From: Nymphaea colorata
Lineage: Eukaryota > Streptophyta > Magnoliopsida > Nymphaeales > Nymphaeaceae
Direction: 5' to 3'
Length of the DNA stretch: 64,000 nt
Assembly: GCF_008831285.2 (NCBI RefSeq)
Contig: NC_045142.1
Coordinates: 3,727,501 to 3,791,500, forward strand
This document shows, piece by piece, positions 11,794 to 22,773 of the stretch. Under the pieces are notes generated by a model. That model was given only the letters and a program-made list of their open reading frames with translations, searched no databases and was not told where the DNA came from. A program made the translations under genes and the position numbers. Each line of letters starts with the position of its first letter. The stretch's first letter is position 1.

Positions 11794-12079
11794 TATTGGA
11801 AAGAAAAATCAGCGAGGCTGATTTTCAGGAAAGATAGAAACAAGAAAATCTTTCATGAATATCAGAGAGGAAAATCAGCAAATTAAATTTCAAGAAATAA
11901 ATAATAATCTTTACTTTTATTGTTGTAAATCACAGGATTGTGATCTTCCAATCTCAAGATTTTTGGGATCTAAACATACCTGTAAACTTGTATAAATACC
12001 CCATCATATATGAAATGAAGTATCACTTCTGGCTTCTTCATCTTCCTCGTTCTTTTCTCTTCTCACGCTTGTCTTCACA
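11794..12079 (+). repeat. copia 3' LTR
   Basis: It begins directly after the polypurine tract with TATTGGAAAG (TG expected as first bases, here TA) and I end it at CTTCACA. A TATA box (TATAAATACC) lies at 11991-12000, followed by a pyrimidine-rich 3' end typical of short copia LTRs. No matching 5' copy is in the window, so the end is inferred only from the TG...CA rule. Confidence 0.65.
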
Positions 12080-14010
12080 TCAAGTTTGGTCCCTTTGCAA
12101 TAAATAAACTCTTCTATGGTTTTCTTACGTGAAACCTATTTTTTGAAGCTTCAAAAATATAAAGTATTGTCTTACTGATTTTTGACATCCCTCGATCACA
12201 TTCATATACATAAACTTCTCAAGGAAAGAAAAGGATGGTGTTTCCAATCATGATCGTATTCAGGAAGTATGTCGGGTTTTATATATGGTGAGCTCATAAT
12301 GTCCAGAATCATAAGAATCATTAGAGAAAATGAGAATCCCATTCCACCAAATCCAAGATCTCAACGTGATAAACCAACTCTGTACGTGCTGATAAATTTC
12401 AGCAAAATGGTATGATGAAATTTAGGTGCAAGAAAAACGAATTACATCTGTGTGTAGTCACATAAACTGTTGCTGATATCATAAATGTTCTCCCTTCTTT
12501 ATTCATAATCGTTTGCTTTTTTCGTGATATGTTTATCATTGTGGACTCGTCGTGAGTGAAAAGGCTTTTTGCATTTTTTCTTGTTTTGGTCGTTAATGGA
12601 GCTGGTAGTCTCCTTTCTGCCATGCCCTTCCATTTCCATGGCCACTTTTGACCTGACTGAGAAGACTGAGACCCCTCTGTCTCTTTCTCACACTAAGTCC
12701 TCACATGCTGTCACGTCCGCATGGAAGGGAAGTCTTTAATTTATTATTTTTTTTTGGGAAGGTAAGAGTTTTTCTTTAACAAGTGATTATTAATCAATTT
12801 TTTTAGTTTGTCTTTATAAAAAAATTTGTTAGTGGGGATGCCAACGGACAAGGTTTGCATCGGATATGCTATCAACTGCTTCAAAAAGTTGGATATGGAA
12901 AGAAAAAAGTTTAACATCCGATTAAAACTGTTTCAAATATTAATTTGGGTCTTGCTTTTCAAATCTCAGGTGTAAGCATGGCTTCGGGGGAAGGTAATTA
13001 ACAAAATCCTGCATGGTTGCAAGTATGGAAGAGTAGATGGTCATCTATAGAATCATTCTCCTAAAGCATGTGCTCTCACCCATTCTCCAATTTTATGTCC
13101 GCTCACTTCATGTCCTCTAAGACGCCCGTCAATCAAATTGAATCCATTATGAAAATGGCATGATCGTGATCACAACCATATGCACCACTTGGTAAATGGG
13201 ACAAGGTATCAAACCGATCGCTACCATGGTGGCCTTCCATTACTTCCTTTCCCTTGAAGACCGTTTCATTATTGGTAAAATGCTTGCACAATATTTTTAA
13301 CTCCCTTTGGCCACAAGCACATTATGAGAGTTAAATATAATTAACAGACAAGAACTATTTATCAATTAACCTTAGAAAATTATTAGACGGAGGAAATTTA
13401 AACACACGAGGCAACTAAACAATTTTACGTGCATTTAAATGTAGCCCCAGACCTTGGGGGCACTTCATCCCTCATGGAAGCAGCGGCTGGATGAAATACT
13501 CCTCTTAATCACCTGACATATGAGTAGAGTCCTGTATAAGAGAAAATCCAATTTTGGCCCATCTACTTTGCGGATCATTTATGGTGATACACAAATTTTA
13601 CATAATTTATGCAGAGTTGCAGAATTTGTTGCTCCAAATAAAGAACAATCCTCCTTCTGTATTTTAAAAAGACTCCCATCTTAGAGAGCCAATTTCCATA
13701 CAACCCTTGCAACATCAAGGTCCCCATTGCCCATCTTCCACATATCAAAAGTACCAAATAGAGCCAGCCAGTAGCCAACTAGGTGATGATCTCTCTCTCA
13801 CTCTCACACATGCATACACACACCCATCTTTGCTACGACCATTTATGTGATTGATCTCACTAGGAAAGGGCGAGAGAGAGAACTATATTCCACTTAATGA
13901 GGCACAAGAAGGGGATCAAAAAAACATTTCACATACGGAAGGTACTGAATTACTCCAATGAGATTGATATACAAGGACTCTTCTATGGTGACATCCAGTC
14001 AAACTTTAAT
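12080..14010. other. Intergenic; 3' flank of the kinase pseudogene
   Basis: No convincing coding region. Short open frames at 12399-12623 (minus), 13575-13778 (minus) and 13897-14082 (plus) have no family features. The part ending at 14015 was originally continuous with 34831, because the gypsy element between them is an insertion. It is therefore the 3' flank of the minus-strand kinase pseudogene. Confidence 0.55.
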
Positions 14011-14015
14011 GATGT
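14011..14015. repeat. Target-site duplication GATGT (left)
   Basis: GATGT directly precedes the 5' LTR and is repeated exactly at 34826-34830 after the 3' LTR. Five bases is the expected length for a Ty3/gypsy integrase. Confidence 0.95.
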
Positions 14016-17000
14016 TGTTAACACCCCAAATTTTTCCACATCAAAATTGAAGCAATGTGAAAATTTCACAAAAGAATTGTGAAAATTTGCAATTTCAAAG
14101 CCAATTTCGAATCTAAAGAACAATTAGATTCAAATCGTGAATTTAACCCGATACACGAATCCCAATGCAGGATTACGAGTCCAAATTCAATTGCAAATGT
14201 CATTTGAAATCCAAATCCAATTGCAAAATGCAAATTTTGACTTAGATCCAAGAATTGGATCTAATTCAGTCTAAAATGCTACGTGGGACCCACGTGTGGG
14301 CCCCACCTAGCCCGTGTGGTCAAGAGCCCTCCCCAGGGGCCATGCCCCCCTCCATGTCAAAAAATAATAATAAATAAATATTTTCTCTCAAATTAATTGA
14401 AGAAAAGTCATTTTCAAGAAGAAATAAAGGAGAAACCTAGGAAAAGAGAGACATTTATGTCTCTCTCTCTTCTTTAACCAGATCCTCCTTAAAGAAAAAA
14501 ATCATTTCCAAGGAAGCAATTACTAGACTGGTCAAACTCACCTAACCTACTTAATCCAAGTAGGTTTGACCCGGGTACACTCAAATGTGGTGCCAATTCC
14601 AGCTAGGTTCGGTCACAATGGGCTCAACATAGTCAAAACGTAAGTCTGTCTCATGATCCAATTAATGGACGAAAATAGACTTTGACCGAACCAAACCCAC
14701 TTTGACTAAACTCAGTCAAAGTACAATTTAGCTCAATTAAGAGCTTTCTTGACCCAAATTTATCAAATTACCTCAAATAAAGTCAAACTACTTGCAAATG
14801 AGCTTTGACTTTGGTCAATTGGTCGAAATTGATCAATTTGGACAATTTTGCCCTTCTACGGTCAACTTAAGATTAAAAAGCCTAAAATGGTTTATAAAAG
14901 GCAAATAAACATTTGAATTTGTCAAATGCATGAATCAAATACCAAATTTAAATTGAATTTCTCAAGTGAAAGTTTGATTCAGTTGAAATCCATTTTCAAT
15001 CAAGTTTTGGACGAAAATACCCTTTTCGAACCAAATTTGATAAAATTTTTAAATTTTATTAAAATTTAAATTTAATTATCATAATTCAATGGCATTTGGA
15101 GCTTAGTAACTAGGTTTTAACCTTATAAGCTCGATTTCAAACAAAAAATAAATAAATAGTACAAAATAAGGGCAAAACCCTGTGTAAGGGCATTTTCGTC
15201 CAAAATTTTGGTCAAAATGGTCACCTAGGTCTGAACCCAAGTTGACCAAACCTAGCCCAGCCCACCTAGCTCGTGGAAATGGGCTGAGAAATGGTCAATT
15301 AGAGCCTTTAAAGTCTATTTAACTCATTTTACAAGTCCCCAAGGTCTTAAGTAAGTTCCCAAGGTGAGTTAAGAAGGTGGTTGAACCCACCTCCTCCTCT
15401 ATATAAACCTCCCCTTGGCCACTAAGGGGGGGGACGAAATTTTGGAGCATTCTATCAAATTGCTGCAGCCAAGGAGCTAGGAGGGAGAAGCCAAGGAAGA
15501 GAGAAGAGGTTCGTCCAAGCCCCCTTCCCCTTTTTCTCCCATTCTCTTCTTCACTTTCTTCTATTCTCCCCATTGATTTTGCTAAGTTAGGGTGCTTAAG
15601 TGAACCCTTACTTAGGATTTTCGTGGTGAGAAGCCCTCTTTACCACTCCAAATTCCAGCAAGCAAGCTATTTCTTATTCTAGCTTTGCTAAGCTTGAATC
15701 CACGGTTGGATTCTTGCTTAGGATTGCTTGGGTTAGAAAACAAGTGAAGACGAAAGACAAACATCAAGACCGACCGCAAGGTAGGTGATCTTAACTCACT
15801 TCTCTTCTACTTTAGCTTATTGTTGATTTATTTTAATTCCAACAATTCGTGGGAGGGTTTATTTTCATTTGCTTATGGCTGGGAATGATGTCCAGCTAAG
15901 GGAAACCTACGCTTCAATGTACATGTTAATGCATAATGCATGCATATGTCGGTTTTTCTTAAATATGAACCCAAGTATCAAATTTCGAAATGGGCCCCAA
16001 GGCCACGTCCCTTTCAAAGGAACCAACTTAATACCATTTTGAACTCCCTACCATGAGAGAATCCCACGGTGAGAAAGTGATTTTGCTACATCACGTATGA
16101 TGAAAATGCCTATAAGGGATGGATACGTTTTTATGAATGTGATCCACCCTTGCATGGCGAAATGATGGACGAATAAGCTTGAGTATTGTTTTATTTTCTT
16201 TCTTATTCACAGTCATTTTGATTCATGTCTTTCAATTTAATTAATCAAGGGTAGTAGGGAAGATTTGAAACAAGTTCTCAATCTTCCTACATAAAAGAAC
16301 CCAGCCATGAATCATCATGATTCATGAGTCATGCGGTCCCTTGATAAAATTTCATTTTGAAAAGTAAGGTACGTATATGTATACATTGTTATATATGTAC
16401 ATATATGCATCCGATTTCTTGTCAAAAATTACATTCCTCCCTTAAAATCAGGTTGGAACATGTTTCCAAACCGGTCTTTAAGGAAATGGGCCATTTTTAT
16501 TGATTTTTCTAGTGCAAGATTATAAATTACTTTCATTTCATTTTTACTTAATTTCAGCAAACCCATACGTAAGATGTATGTATGTTGATGAAATCAGACC
16601 ATGTTTTATAGGAATTGGTTTAAGAATATCAAAATTTACGTATTTGAAATACCAACCATCCTAGAATCATCCAAAGGAGTTGATGATTTCATTACTACGA
16701 AATCTGGAATTTGAATAGATTTGAAAAATTCATTGTTTCTATCTAAGAAACAAGTCCTTATTGGAATCAATGTCCACAATTTTCAGCTATTTAAATCAAC
16801 ACAAGGTCTGATTTTTAGCTATTTTGAGACAAAAGTGGACGTCATCCATGTCTCCCATCCGTTTCAAAGATTGAACTTGACATCATTTATATATTTTCAT
16901 CATTTTGATAATTTTATGTCAAGCCTCAAGCTTATGGACTACATCTCTAATTCATGTGCTTAATCATATAATGAGCACATATAGAGAAAGTCCTACATTT

Positions 17001-17843
17001 TAATCAATCTTCATGTATAGATTGTATGACGTGCAATACGGACTTTGAGAGATTATGAGGGAGTGAAGAATGTATGTTTCATATGAATGAATCTTGATGG
17101 ATTATGAGAGAGAGAAGAATGAATGTTCCATATAGTTTCCATTCTCGTTTCATGCATTCACTTTCACTCAAAATCAATGGCACCACATGCACATTCTCAA
17201 GAAATTAAGTGATTCAAATTTAAGTTGCAAAAAGTGACCAAGTCATATTGCAATGAGAATTTGTAAACTTCACTTAACTTCAAAAGAAAACACAAGCAAT
17301 GCATTCATAATCTTTTGGCCAAAGTGCATTTGAAAAACAACATGTTTTCTAACAATTTGGAACCTATCTTCTTTCAAAAGAATGAATTCTACAAATCACA
17401 TGATTTGACAAAAGAAGAGTTCAAAATCAATTTTTGTCATAAGATGATCATCATCATCTAGAGTTCACAACAAAGAACTCAATTCCAAATCTTCAAAAAT
17501 CCTCAAGAATTATGTGTTTCAAATAACACCAAAACAAAGGATTTTAAACCAACTTGAAAACCCCCAATATTCGAATTCATTTATTCAAAAAAAAATGAAT
17601 TTCGGTTCTTGAATCCAAAACCTCAATGCATAAGCATATAGGACTTACATCAATAACTCGTATATGATCCAAATGATCTTTAGTCCTTGGTCTAATTACC
17701 CCTGTTAAAGGCGGCAGGAACGGTTGGACCTCGTACCGACGAGCGGATCCCTTTCTCTTGAAAATTTTCTCAAAACCCCAATTTTAAAAGAATTTTGCTG
17801 ACTCGCATTTCGACCTTCTTGAAAAGGGAGTGGGGTGCGAACA
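14016..17843 (+). repeat. 5' LTR of the gypsy element
   Basis: This is 3,828 bp from TGTTAACACC to GCGAACA. It is colinear with 31000-34825 throughout. The ends are fixed by the TG...CA rule and by the matching 5-bp target duplication. Open frames inside it (for example 14066-14251 minus, 16721-16963 plus) occur in both LTRs but show no protein features. Confidence 0.96.
15399..15408 (+). promoter_or_regulatory. LTR TATA box (5' LTR)
   Basis: CTATATAAAC sits in a CT-rich context about 1.38 kb into the LTR. The same box is at 32382-32391 in the 3' LTR. It is the best candidate for the core promoter of the genomic transcript, which would start some 30 bp downstream, near the G-run at about 15426-15432. 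This is inferred from sequence only. Confidence 0.6.
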
Positions 17844-17845
17844 GA

Positions 17846-17863
17846 TGGCACACCCGGTGGGAC
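17846..17863 (+). promoter_or_regulatory. Primer-binding site (candidate)
   Basis: TGGCACACCCGGTGGGAC begins two bases after the 5' LTR. TGG pairs with the CCA end of a tRNA, and its place is that of a minus-strand primer site. I cannot assign the tRNA without a comparison to tRNA 3' ends. Confidence 0.65.
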
Positions 17864-18651
17864 CCGTCATTGTTTGTCTAAAGACTTATTTGGATCATAT
17901 ATGAGTTATTTTCACCAATGTCGGACATCAATTGCACAAAAAAAAAAAAAAAAAAAAAAATTAAACTCACAAAAATGCATACTGACATCATGTAGTGTAC
18001 ATTGAGGAGATTTCATGAACCTCATTCATTTCAATTTATCCTACCCCTCCTCAATTTAAAGATTGTATGCAGCCCATGTATGCTCTCAAAATTTCAAATC
18101 TATCTCTTAGGAATGTATGCAATAGAGCCATCTATTTCGCATTTTCTCATGAATTTTGAAAAACAAATCCTTACCTATATCATATCCCGGTCATCATGTT
18201 GCCGGGCTATTTCTAGGACATTAGTCCAAGATATAGCCTTACAACTGGACCACCCAATTGGACTGAGAAGTCCCCCATTAGTACCGAAACGGACAATAGT
18301 CCCGGTATATCGATGGGTGAACAAGGAGAAATGGAGAGCCCAAATCTAGAAAACCCTTGGAGGAGTCAATGCTAGTACTATAAATTTGGTATATAGGTAT
18401 ACCATAAATTTTGGATAAATAAAGAATCATTTACCCATTTATTTTCCATAGGTTTCAAGACCAATTTTCAAAATAATGCATATAGGCAAGAGTCCTAGGA
18501 ATTGCATTATCAATTTTTCATTAACTGCTTGTTTGGACGCATGTGATGTTTTACTTTGCCCCTAAGTCCATGTCCAAACCCAATGTCAAAACTCTTCTCG
18601 AGTCTCTATTGGGTCAATTCATGTCAAAGTCTAATACCTTCTCTTGTCTAG
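17864..18651 (+). other. gypsy 5' leader
   Basis: This untranslated leader contains a run of A at 17937-17960. An open frame at 18002-18349 has no recognisable domain. Just before ORF1 a pyrimidine-rich tract ends in AG at 18650-18651, directly abutting the ATG at 18652, and so could serve as a 3' splice site. Confidence 0.5.
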
Positions 18652-19862
18652 ATGGACTCAGAAAGTATCTTCCCATATGACCACATCCTATTCGGGTCAT
18701 GTCAAGGCCGATCCGGACTTCGCATCATCCCAAGTGGAGTCTACCTACCTCAGTGGTATCTTTCATGGTACCCAACTTTTCGGTGTATGTTCCCGGATCA
18801 CTTAGAAGATTGCGGTCTTGAAGAAGCAGTCAGTCTTGCCATACAGCCTATCAATGGCAATCTAATCCATGCAATTGCTGAAAGATGGAACCCAAGGACC
18901 AACACATTCTGGTTTCCATGGGGTGAAATGACAATCACTTTGATGAGTTCTCCAACATTATGGGTTTGCCAGAACCAAAAGGTGACCCAAGAGGTCCAAT
19001 TGAAGACCAGTTCCTTGTAAACCAAGGTCAAGTCAAAACTCTAGAAGTGATTCGTAAACTCACAGGGAAAAGGAGTTGGCATTTTCTAGAGAAAGATGGA
19101 CATCAATATCTTCAACTACAAGAGCTTGGTGAAACATACTCCCAATTTGTCAACCCTGCGTCACTATCTAGAACTGTTGCAGACAAGTACAAAAACTCCA
19201 TAGTGACTTGTACCGTGGGTCTTATCTTCTTCAATAATGAAGAACACATAATGGATTTCCGCATAGCTCGCCTCTTCAGAAAATGGGGGCATGTCCAAGT
19301 CCGTCACATTTCCATAGCAATGGCAGCCTTGGCATTCCTTTACAGAGGGTTGGCCAAATTTTCAATTGGAGATGCAGACTCGATAGAAGGATGTGTCTTT
19401 GCACTGCAAGCATGGTTCTACAAACATGTGGGGCCACAATCATGTCATTTTCAAAACACAGACGGTCAGTTATCTAGTATGGAGCACTACCGCAGAAAGA
19501 TGGAGGAAGTTGATGACTCCACCATCATTTGGGACTTCTTTGATCGAGAGGTCATCAAGTCAAGATACACTTACAACCCAGTCAGAGGAAGTCTTCTATT
19601 GGGACCGTTTTTCATAATTGAATATCATCCGGAGCGTTGCCTCAGGCAATTCTCACTGCGTCAGAGGAAGGCATATCCAATTGAGTCGGAAGGAGCCATT
19701 GTGGAGTGTGAACTAGACACTGAAGAGTGGTCCGGGATATACACCTATGCCCAGCAACGTTGGGAATCATTTGCTCACTTGTATCTTGTCCTTGGTCCAG
19801 GAATGGGTCCCGAATATGTAAAATGGTGGGATGAAGTTCGCCCATCTATCTTTCTGTCCTAG
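18652..19862 (+). CDS. ORF1: plant mobile domain protein of the retrotransposon
   Basis: Two overlapping frames form one protein of about 400 residues: 18652-18942 in the first and about 18942-19862 in the second. The junction is a missing base near 18940-18942, inside the motif GEMTITL...MGLP. That motif, followed later by ARLFRKWGHVQ, AALAFLYRGL and a Trp-rich segment near RRKMEE, is characteristic of the plant mobile domain (PMD, the aminotransferase-like / PP7-long-form family). PMD-type ORF1 proteins precede gag in some Tat/Ogre elements. Their role is unknown; host PMD proteins such as MAIL1 act in silencing. The ORF is followed by 183 bp before gag. The single frame break could be a read error. 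Confidence 0.8.
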
Positions 19863-20045
19863 ATTGTCATGTCTAGTTCATTGTCATTAAGCCAAAATTT
19901 GTCAAGTTTTGTCAAGTTATGTTAAACTTTGTCAAGTTTTGTCATTCTCATCTTTCTTTTAATATGTAATCAAAATTTGTCACCTCTCATCAATTCACAT
20001 CCTAACATTTTCAATTTTTCTTCTTGCAAGGTGAACATCCGCTTT

Positions 20046-21824
20046 ATGGTTGAAACCAGAAGCCAAAGCAGGAGAAGGAGTGAAATGGAGCTTGATCAAC
20101 CTTTTATAGGAGACAGGGGAGAAGAATCCTCCTCAGAAACACCTCCCAAGCTGGAAATAAATGACCCAGAATTTGAGGAATACAGAAGATTTCGGAAATA
20201 CATGATCATGTTCAATGAAGAACAAGCGCAGGCAGAAAAAGCCAAAAAGAAAGGGAAGAAAACAAGAAAGTACTCATCAAGTAGTTCAGACTCTTCTGAA
20301 GACGCTACAACAGAATCTAGTAGTGAGGAAGAACCGAAAACTCCCAAGAAAAAGAAGAAGGGAGAATCCTGGAAAACAAAAATCCAGGAAGTTGAAAAAA
20401 AGTTAAATGCAGTACAACTTAAAGGCAAGAACAAGAGGAATTTCACTTGCGAAGATTTCTACGAAAGCTTCGAAAATGACAAACACATAAAAAACTTGCC
20501 CAAGAAATTTATCAAATTTGATGGCCATGGAGACCCAAAGGCACATTTGGCCATGTTCTTTGCTGAATGCTACAAATTCCGCCACAATCATAGGGCCCTC
20601 TTTCGATGTTTCCCTAGAAGCCTAGAAGGAATTGCAGCACAATGGTATCGGGAACACATCAACCCAGTGGAATTGAAAAATTTTGACATGTTAATCAACC
20701 TTTTCATCGAAAGGTTCATTCAAAACGTTGAAACTGCACCAACGATCACCACATTATGCTATCTAAAACAGAGGCCAGGTGAAAAGGTGAGAGATTTTAT
20801 TCAGAGGTGGAGGTCTTCTTGCAACAAGATGAGAGACCCAATCTCTCAATCCCATGCACTGGGATTGATCGTAAACAATTTGACACAACCATTAAGGAGC
20901 CTCATTTCCAATGCTCCAATCAAGTCTTTCATCGATCTCACTGAGAGGGCAGAATGCATTGAAGCAGGAATTGAGAATGGAGCTTTTGATGCTGTCATCC
21001 CGGTAAAAGTAAGGGAAGATACAAAAAAGAATAGCAGAAGTCAGAATGCTCCAGCCAACATCGTGGCCAACGCTGCAGCCTTCAAGAAAGAAAAGTCCGA
21101 ATATCCTAAGAATAAAGGGGTAATGGACAAAGCTAGTGGCAGTAGTAGTGGCACCAAAAAACAAACATCCTGGATGGGGTACGATAGAAAATTTACCCCA
21201 TTACAACAAAGTTATGAAGAGGTCATGCATATGCTAATCGAAAGAGGTACTCTGTTTCTCCCAAAAGTCTCCAACCCCCCACCAATGATGGGGAAAAACA
21301 AAGAGCAATTCTGCAAATTTCATCGCGCTCCAGGACATGATACAGAAGACTGCCTTGTACTTAAAAATATTGTGCAAGATGCAGTTGACAAAGAAATAAT
21401 CAAAGAGGTCAGTGAACAGCCGGACATTCTCAAGAATCCTTTTCCTAAACATGGCAAAGGAATAGTTTCGATGGTCAGATTTTCAACAGGTCGTCAAATT
21501 ATGGTGACAAACAAAAGGGATACAGCGTCCCTGGATTTCTTTGGATTGCTTTTCAAACATGATAAAGGATCCATCAATGCACAAACCGGACTGGTTAAAC
21601 AAGACCATCTGACAGAGATTGATCAGAAGTCACAAGTGTGCGACCCTGAACCATTGGAATCCATTTTCAATGAATTGGACCCTTACCTGAAGTCAAGAAG
21701 GGAGGGTTTAGCCCTAACAGGGGGAATGAATGGGCTTTTGAATTATGTGAAAATAGTCCGATCATATTCTCTGATAAAGATCTACCAACTGGAGGTGCAT
21801 CGCACAATGACGCCTTGCACATAG
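20046..21824 (+). CDS. gag: Gag (first assembled copy)
   Basis: The start is MVETRSQSRRRS at 20046, downstream of a pyrimidine tract ending in AG at 20029-20030. The N-terminal 150 residues are charged, with a serine/acidic stretch around residues 75-100 and Lys-rich segments, and look disordered. The retroviral-type gag domain runs about residues 150-290 (FDGHGDPKAHL, FPRSLEGIAAQWY, QRPGEKVRDFIQRW). A zinc finger CKFHRAPGHDTEDC (CX2HX4HX4C) lies near residue 423. The frame leaves the gag-protease register around 21680-21730, where this copy and the second differ by single bases in C and G runs, then stops at 21824. Confidence 0.9.
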   Translation: MVETRSQSRRRSEMELDQPFIGDRGEESSSETPPKLEINDPEFEEYRRFRKYMIMFNEEQAQAEKAKKKGKKTRKYSSSSSDSSEDATTESSSEEEPKTPKKKKKGESWKTKIQEVEKKLNAVQLKGKNKRNFTCEDFYESFENDKHIKNLPKKFIKFDGHGDPKAHLAMFFAECYKFRHNHRALFRCFPRSLEGIAAQWYREHINPVELKNFDMLINLFIERFIQNVETAPTITTLCYLKQRPGEKVRDFIQRWRSSCNKMRDPISQSHALGLIVNNLTQPLRSLISNAPIKSFIDLTERAECIEAGIENGAFDAVIPVKVREDTKKNSRSQNAPANIVANAAAFKKEKSEYPKNKGVMDKASGSSSGTKKQTSWMGYDRKFTPLQQSYEEVMHMLIERGTLFLPKVSNPPPMMGKNKEQFCKFHRAPGHDTEDCLVLKNIVQDAVDKEIIKEVSEQPDILKNPFPKHGKGIVSMVRFSTGRQIMVTNKRDTASLDFFGLLFKHDKGSINAQTGLVKQDHLTEIDQKSQVCDPEPLESIFNELDPYLKSRREGLALTGGMNGLLNYVKIVRSYSLIKIYQLEVHRTMTPCT

Positions 21825-22615
21825 TGATAGAGACAAGGGGCACCAGAGTCTCCCACGTTTTAATTGATGGTGGAGCAAGCCTGAACATCTGTCCACAACA
21901 AACAGCTCGTGAGTTGGGCATAAGACAGGCTGACTATACTCCATCCAAAATTTTCATCCATGGATATGACGGGACAGGACAACCATGCCTAGGATGCATA
22001 TGTCTGGATTTGAATATTTCTGAGACATATCATCGGGTTTTATTTCATGTGGTGGATATAGAACCCTCCTTCAACTTGTTGCTTGGCAGGCCATGGATCC
22101 ATGCTACCAATGCAGTTCCCTCCACTCTACATCAGTGTGTCAAATGGACTTACAACGGGAATTCTATAACCATCTATGCAGAGGATAGGGAAAGTCGGCT
22201 TGTACACCCAATGATTCCGGTACCAACATATACAATTGAGGTACCCAGTATTCGAGTCTGCAAAGAAGAAGAAATATCTCAAAGTCTTAGCAGGTTGGCC
22301 ATTCAGAAACCAAAGAAACAGGTATGGGTGAAAAGGGGTACCAAACTTGAAACAAGTTACAAAAGTCATCCGTTGTTCAAGAAATTCTGCCAGAATGAGA
22401 AAGGATTGGATTTACTCATACGCCATGGCTACCAGCCATTTACTGGCCTTGGCAAACATGAAAATGGAATCTTGGAACCAGTTACCTTGACAGGACAACG
22501 AGGCACTCAAGCCTTGGGGTGCCAAAGCTATGAAGAAGTGGATGTTGAGGAAGAATTCAAGCCAGTACCTTTCGTCAAGAGCAATACCATAGGCGGATGT
22601 TCACCATCAATTTGA
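21815..22615 (+). CDS. Aspartic protease with G-patch-like C-terminus (first copy)
   Basis: VLIDGGASLNICP carries the catalytic Asp at 21866-21868. The DGG in place of DTG or DSG is common in Tat-lineage proteases. NLLLGRPWIH is the second conserved block. Further on, HGYQPFTGLGKHENGI (22424-22471) resembles a G-patch motif. The frame ends at a TGA (22613-22615), so RT is not in the same frame without splicing or another recoding step. Upstream it should be continuous with gag apart from the single-base differences noted there. Confidence 0.88.
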   Translation: MHIVIETRGTRVSHVLIDGGASLNICPQQTARELGIRQADYTPSKIFIHGYDGTGQPCLGCICLDLNISETYHRVLFHVVDIEPSFNLLLGRPWIHATNAVPSTLHQCVKWTYNGNSITIYAEDRESRLVHPMIPVPTYTIEVPSIRVCKEEEISQSLSRLAIQKPKKQVWVKRGTKLETSYKSHPLFKKFCQNEKGLDLLIRHGYQPFTGLGKHENGILEPVTLTGQRGTQALGCQSYEEVDVEEEFKPVPFVKSNTIGGCSPSI

Positions 22616-22773
22616 ATCAACAAATCCGCCATCATTTTGTCATTTTGTCGTCATTGTACTCAAATAGACCAAGTGTCTTCATTTTGTAATACCTTCAAAA
22701 ATACAATGACAAATGCAAATTACTTCCATATACAATGTCTCAAATTTCATCTAACTTCTTTACAATCTTTAGG
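22616..22773 (+). other. Protease-RT spacer, candidate intron 3' part
   Basis: This 158-bp non-coding spacer ends in a pyrimidine-rich tract and TTTAG (AG at 22771-22772), one base before the RT start ATG at 22774. In Ogre elements an intron is known between protease and RT, and this has the right place and a good 3' splice site. The donor is not obvious. The identical spacer is present in the second copy (26391-26548). Confidence 0.55.

Larger units (their letters stand above)
8440..12079 (+). mobile_element. Decayed Ty1/copia element, 5' truncated
   Basis: The order protease, integrase, RT, RNase H followed by a polypurine tract and a 3' LTR is that of Ty1/copia. Homology begins about 8440 in the gag-protease linker. 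Gag, primer-binding site and 5' LTR are missing. The coding part is broken by several frameshifts and stops and by loss of a catalytic integrase residue, so the element cannot encode its own proteins. The polypurine tract is at 11783-11793 (TTGAGGGGGAG). Confidence 0.9.

Noticed and set aside
14066-14251. Open frame in the LTR, also at 31050-31235
   Set aside because: Its presence in both places only reflects LTR identity. There is no domain, and it lies in non-coding U3.
16721-16963. 80-residue open frame in both LTRs (also 33703-33945)
   Set aside because: It is identical because the LTRs are identical. Composition is AT-driven and no family is recognisable.
20096-20446. Minus-strand open frame of 116 residues across gag
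   Set aside because: It is the shadow of the Lys/Ser/Glu-rich gag N-terminus, and its second copy (23985-24227) runs into the N-run.
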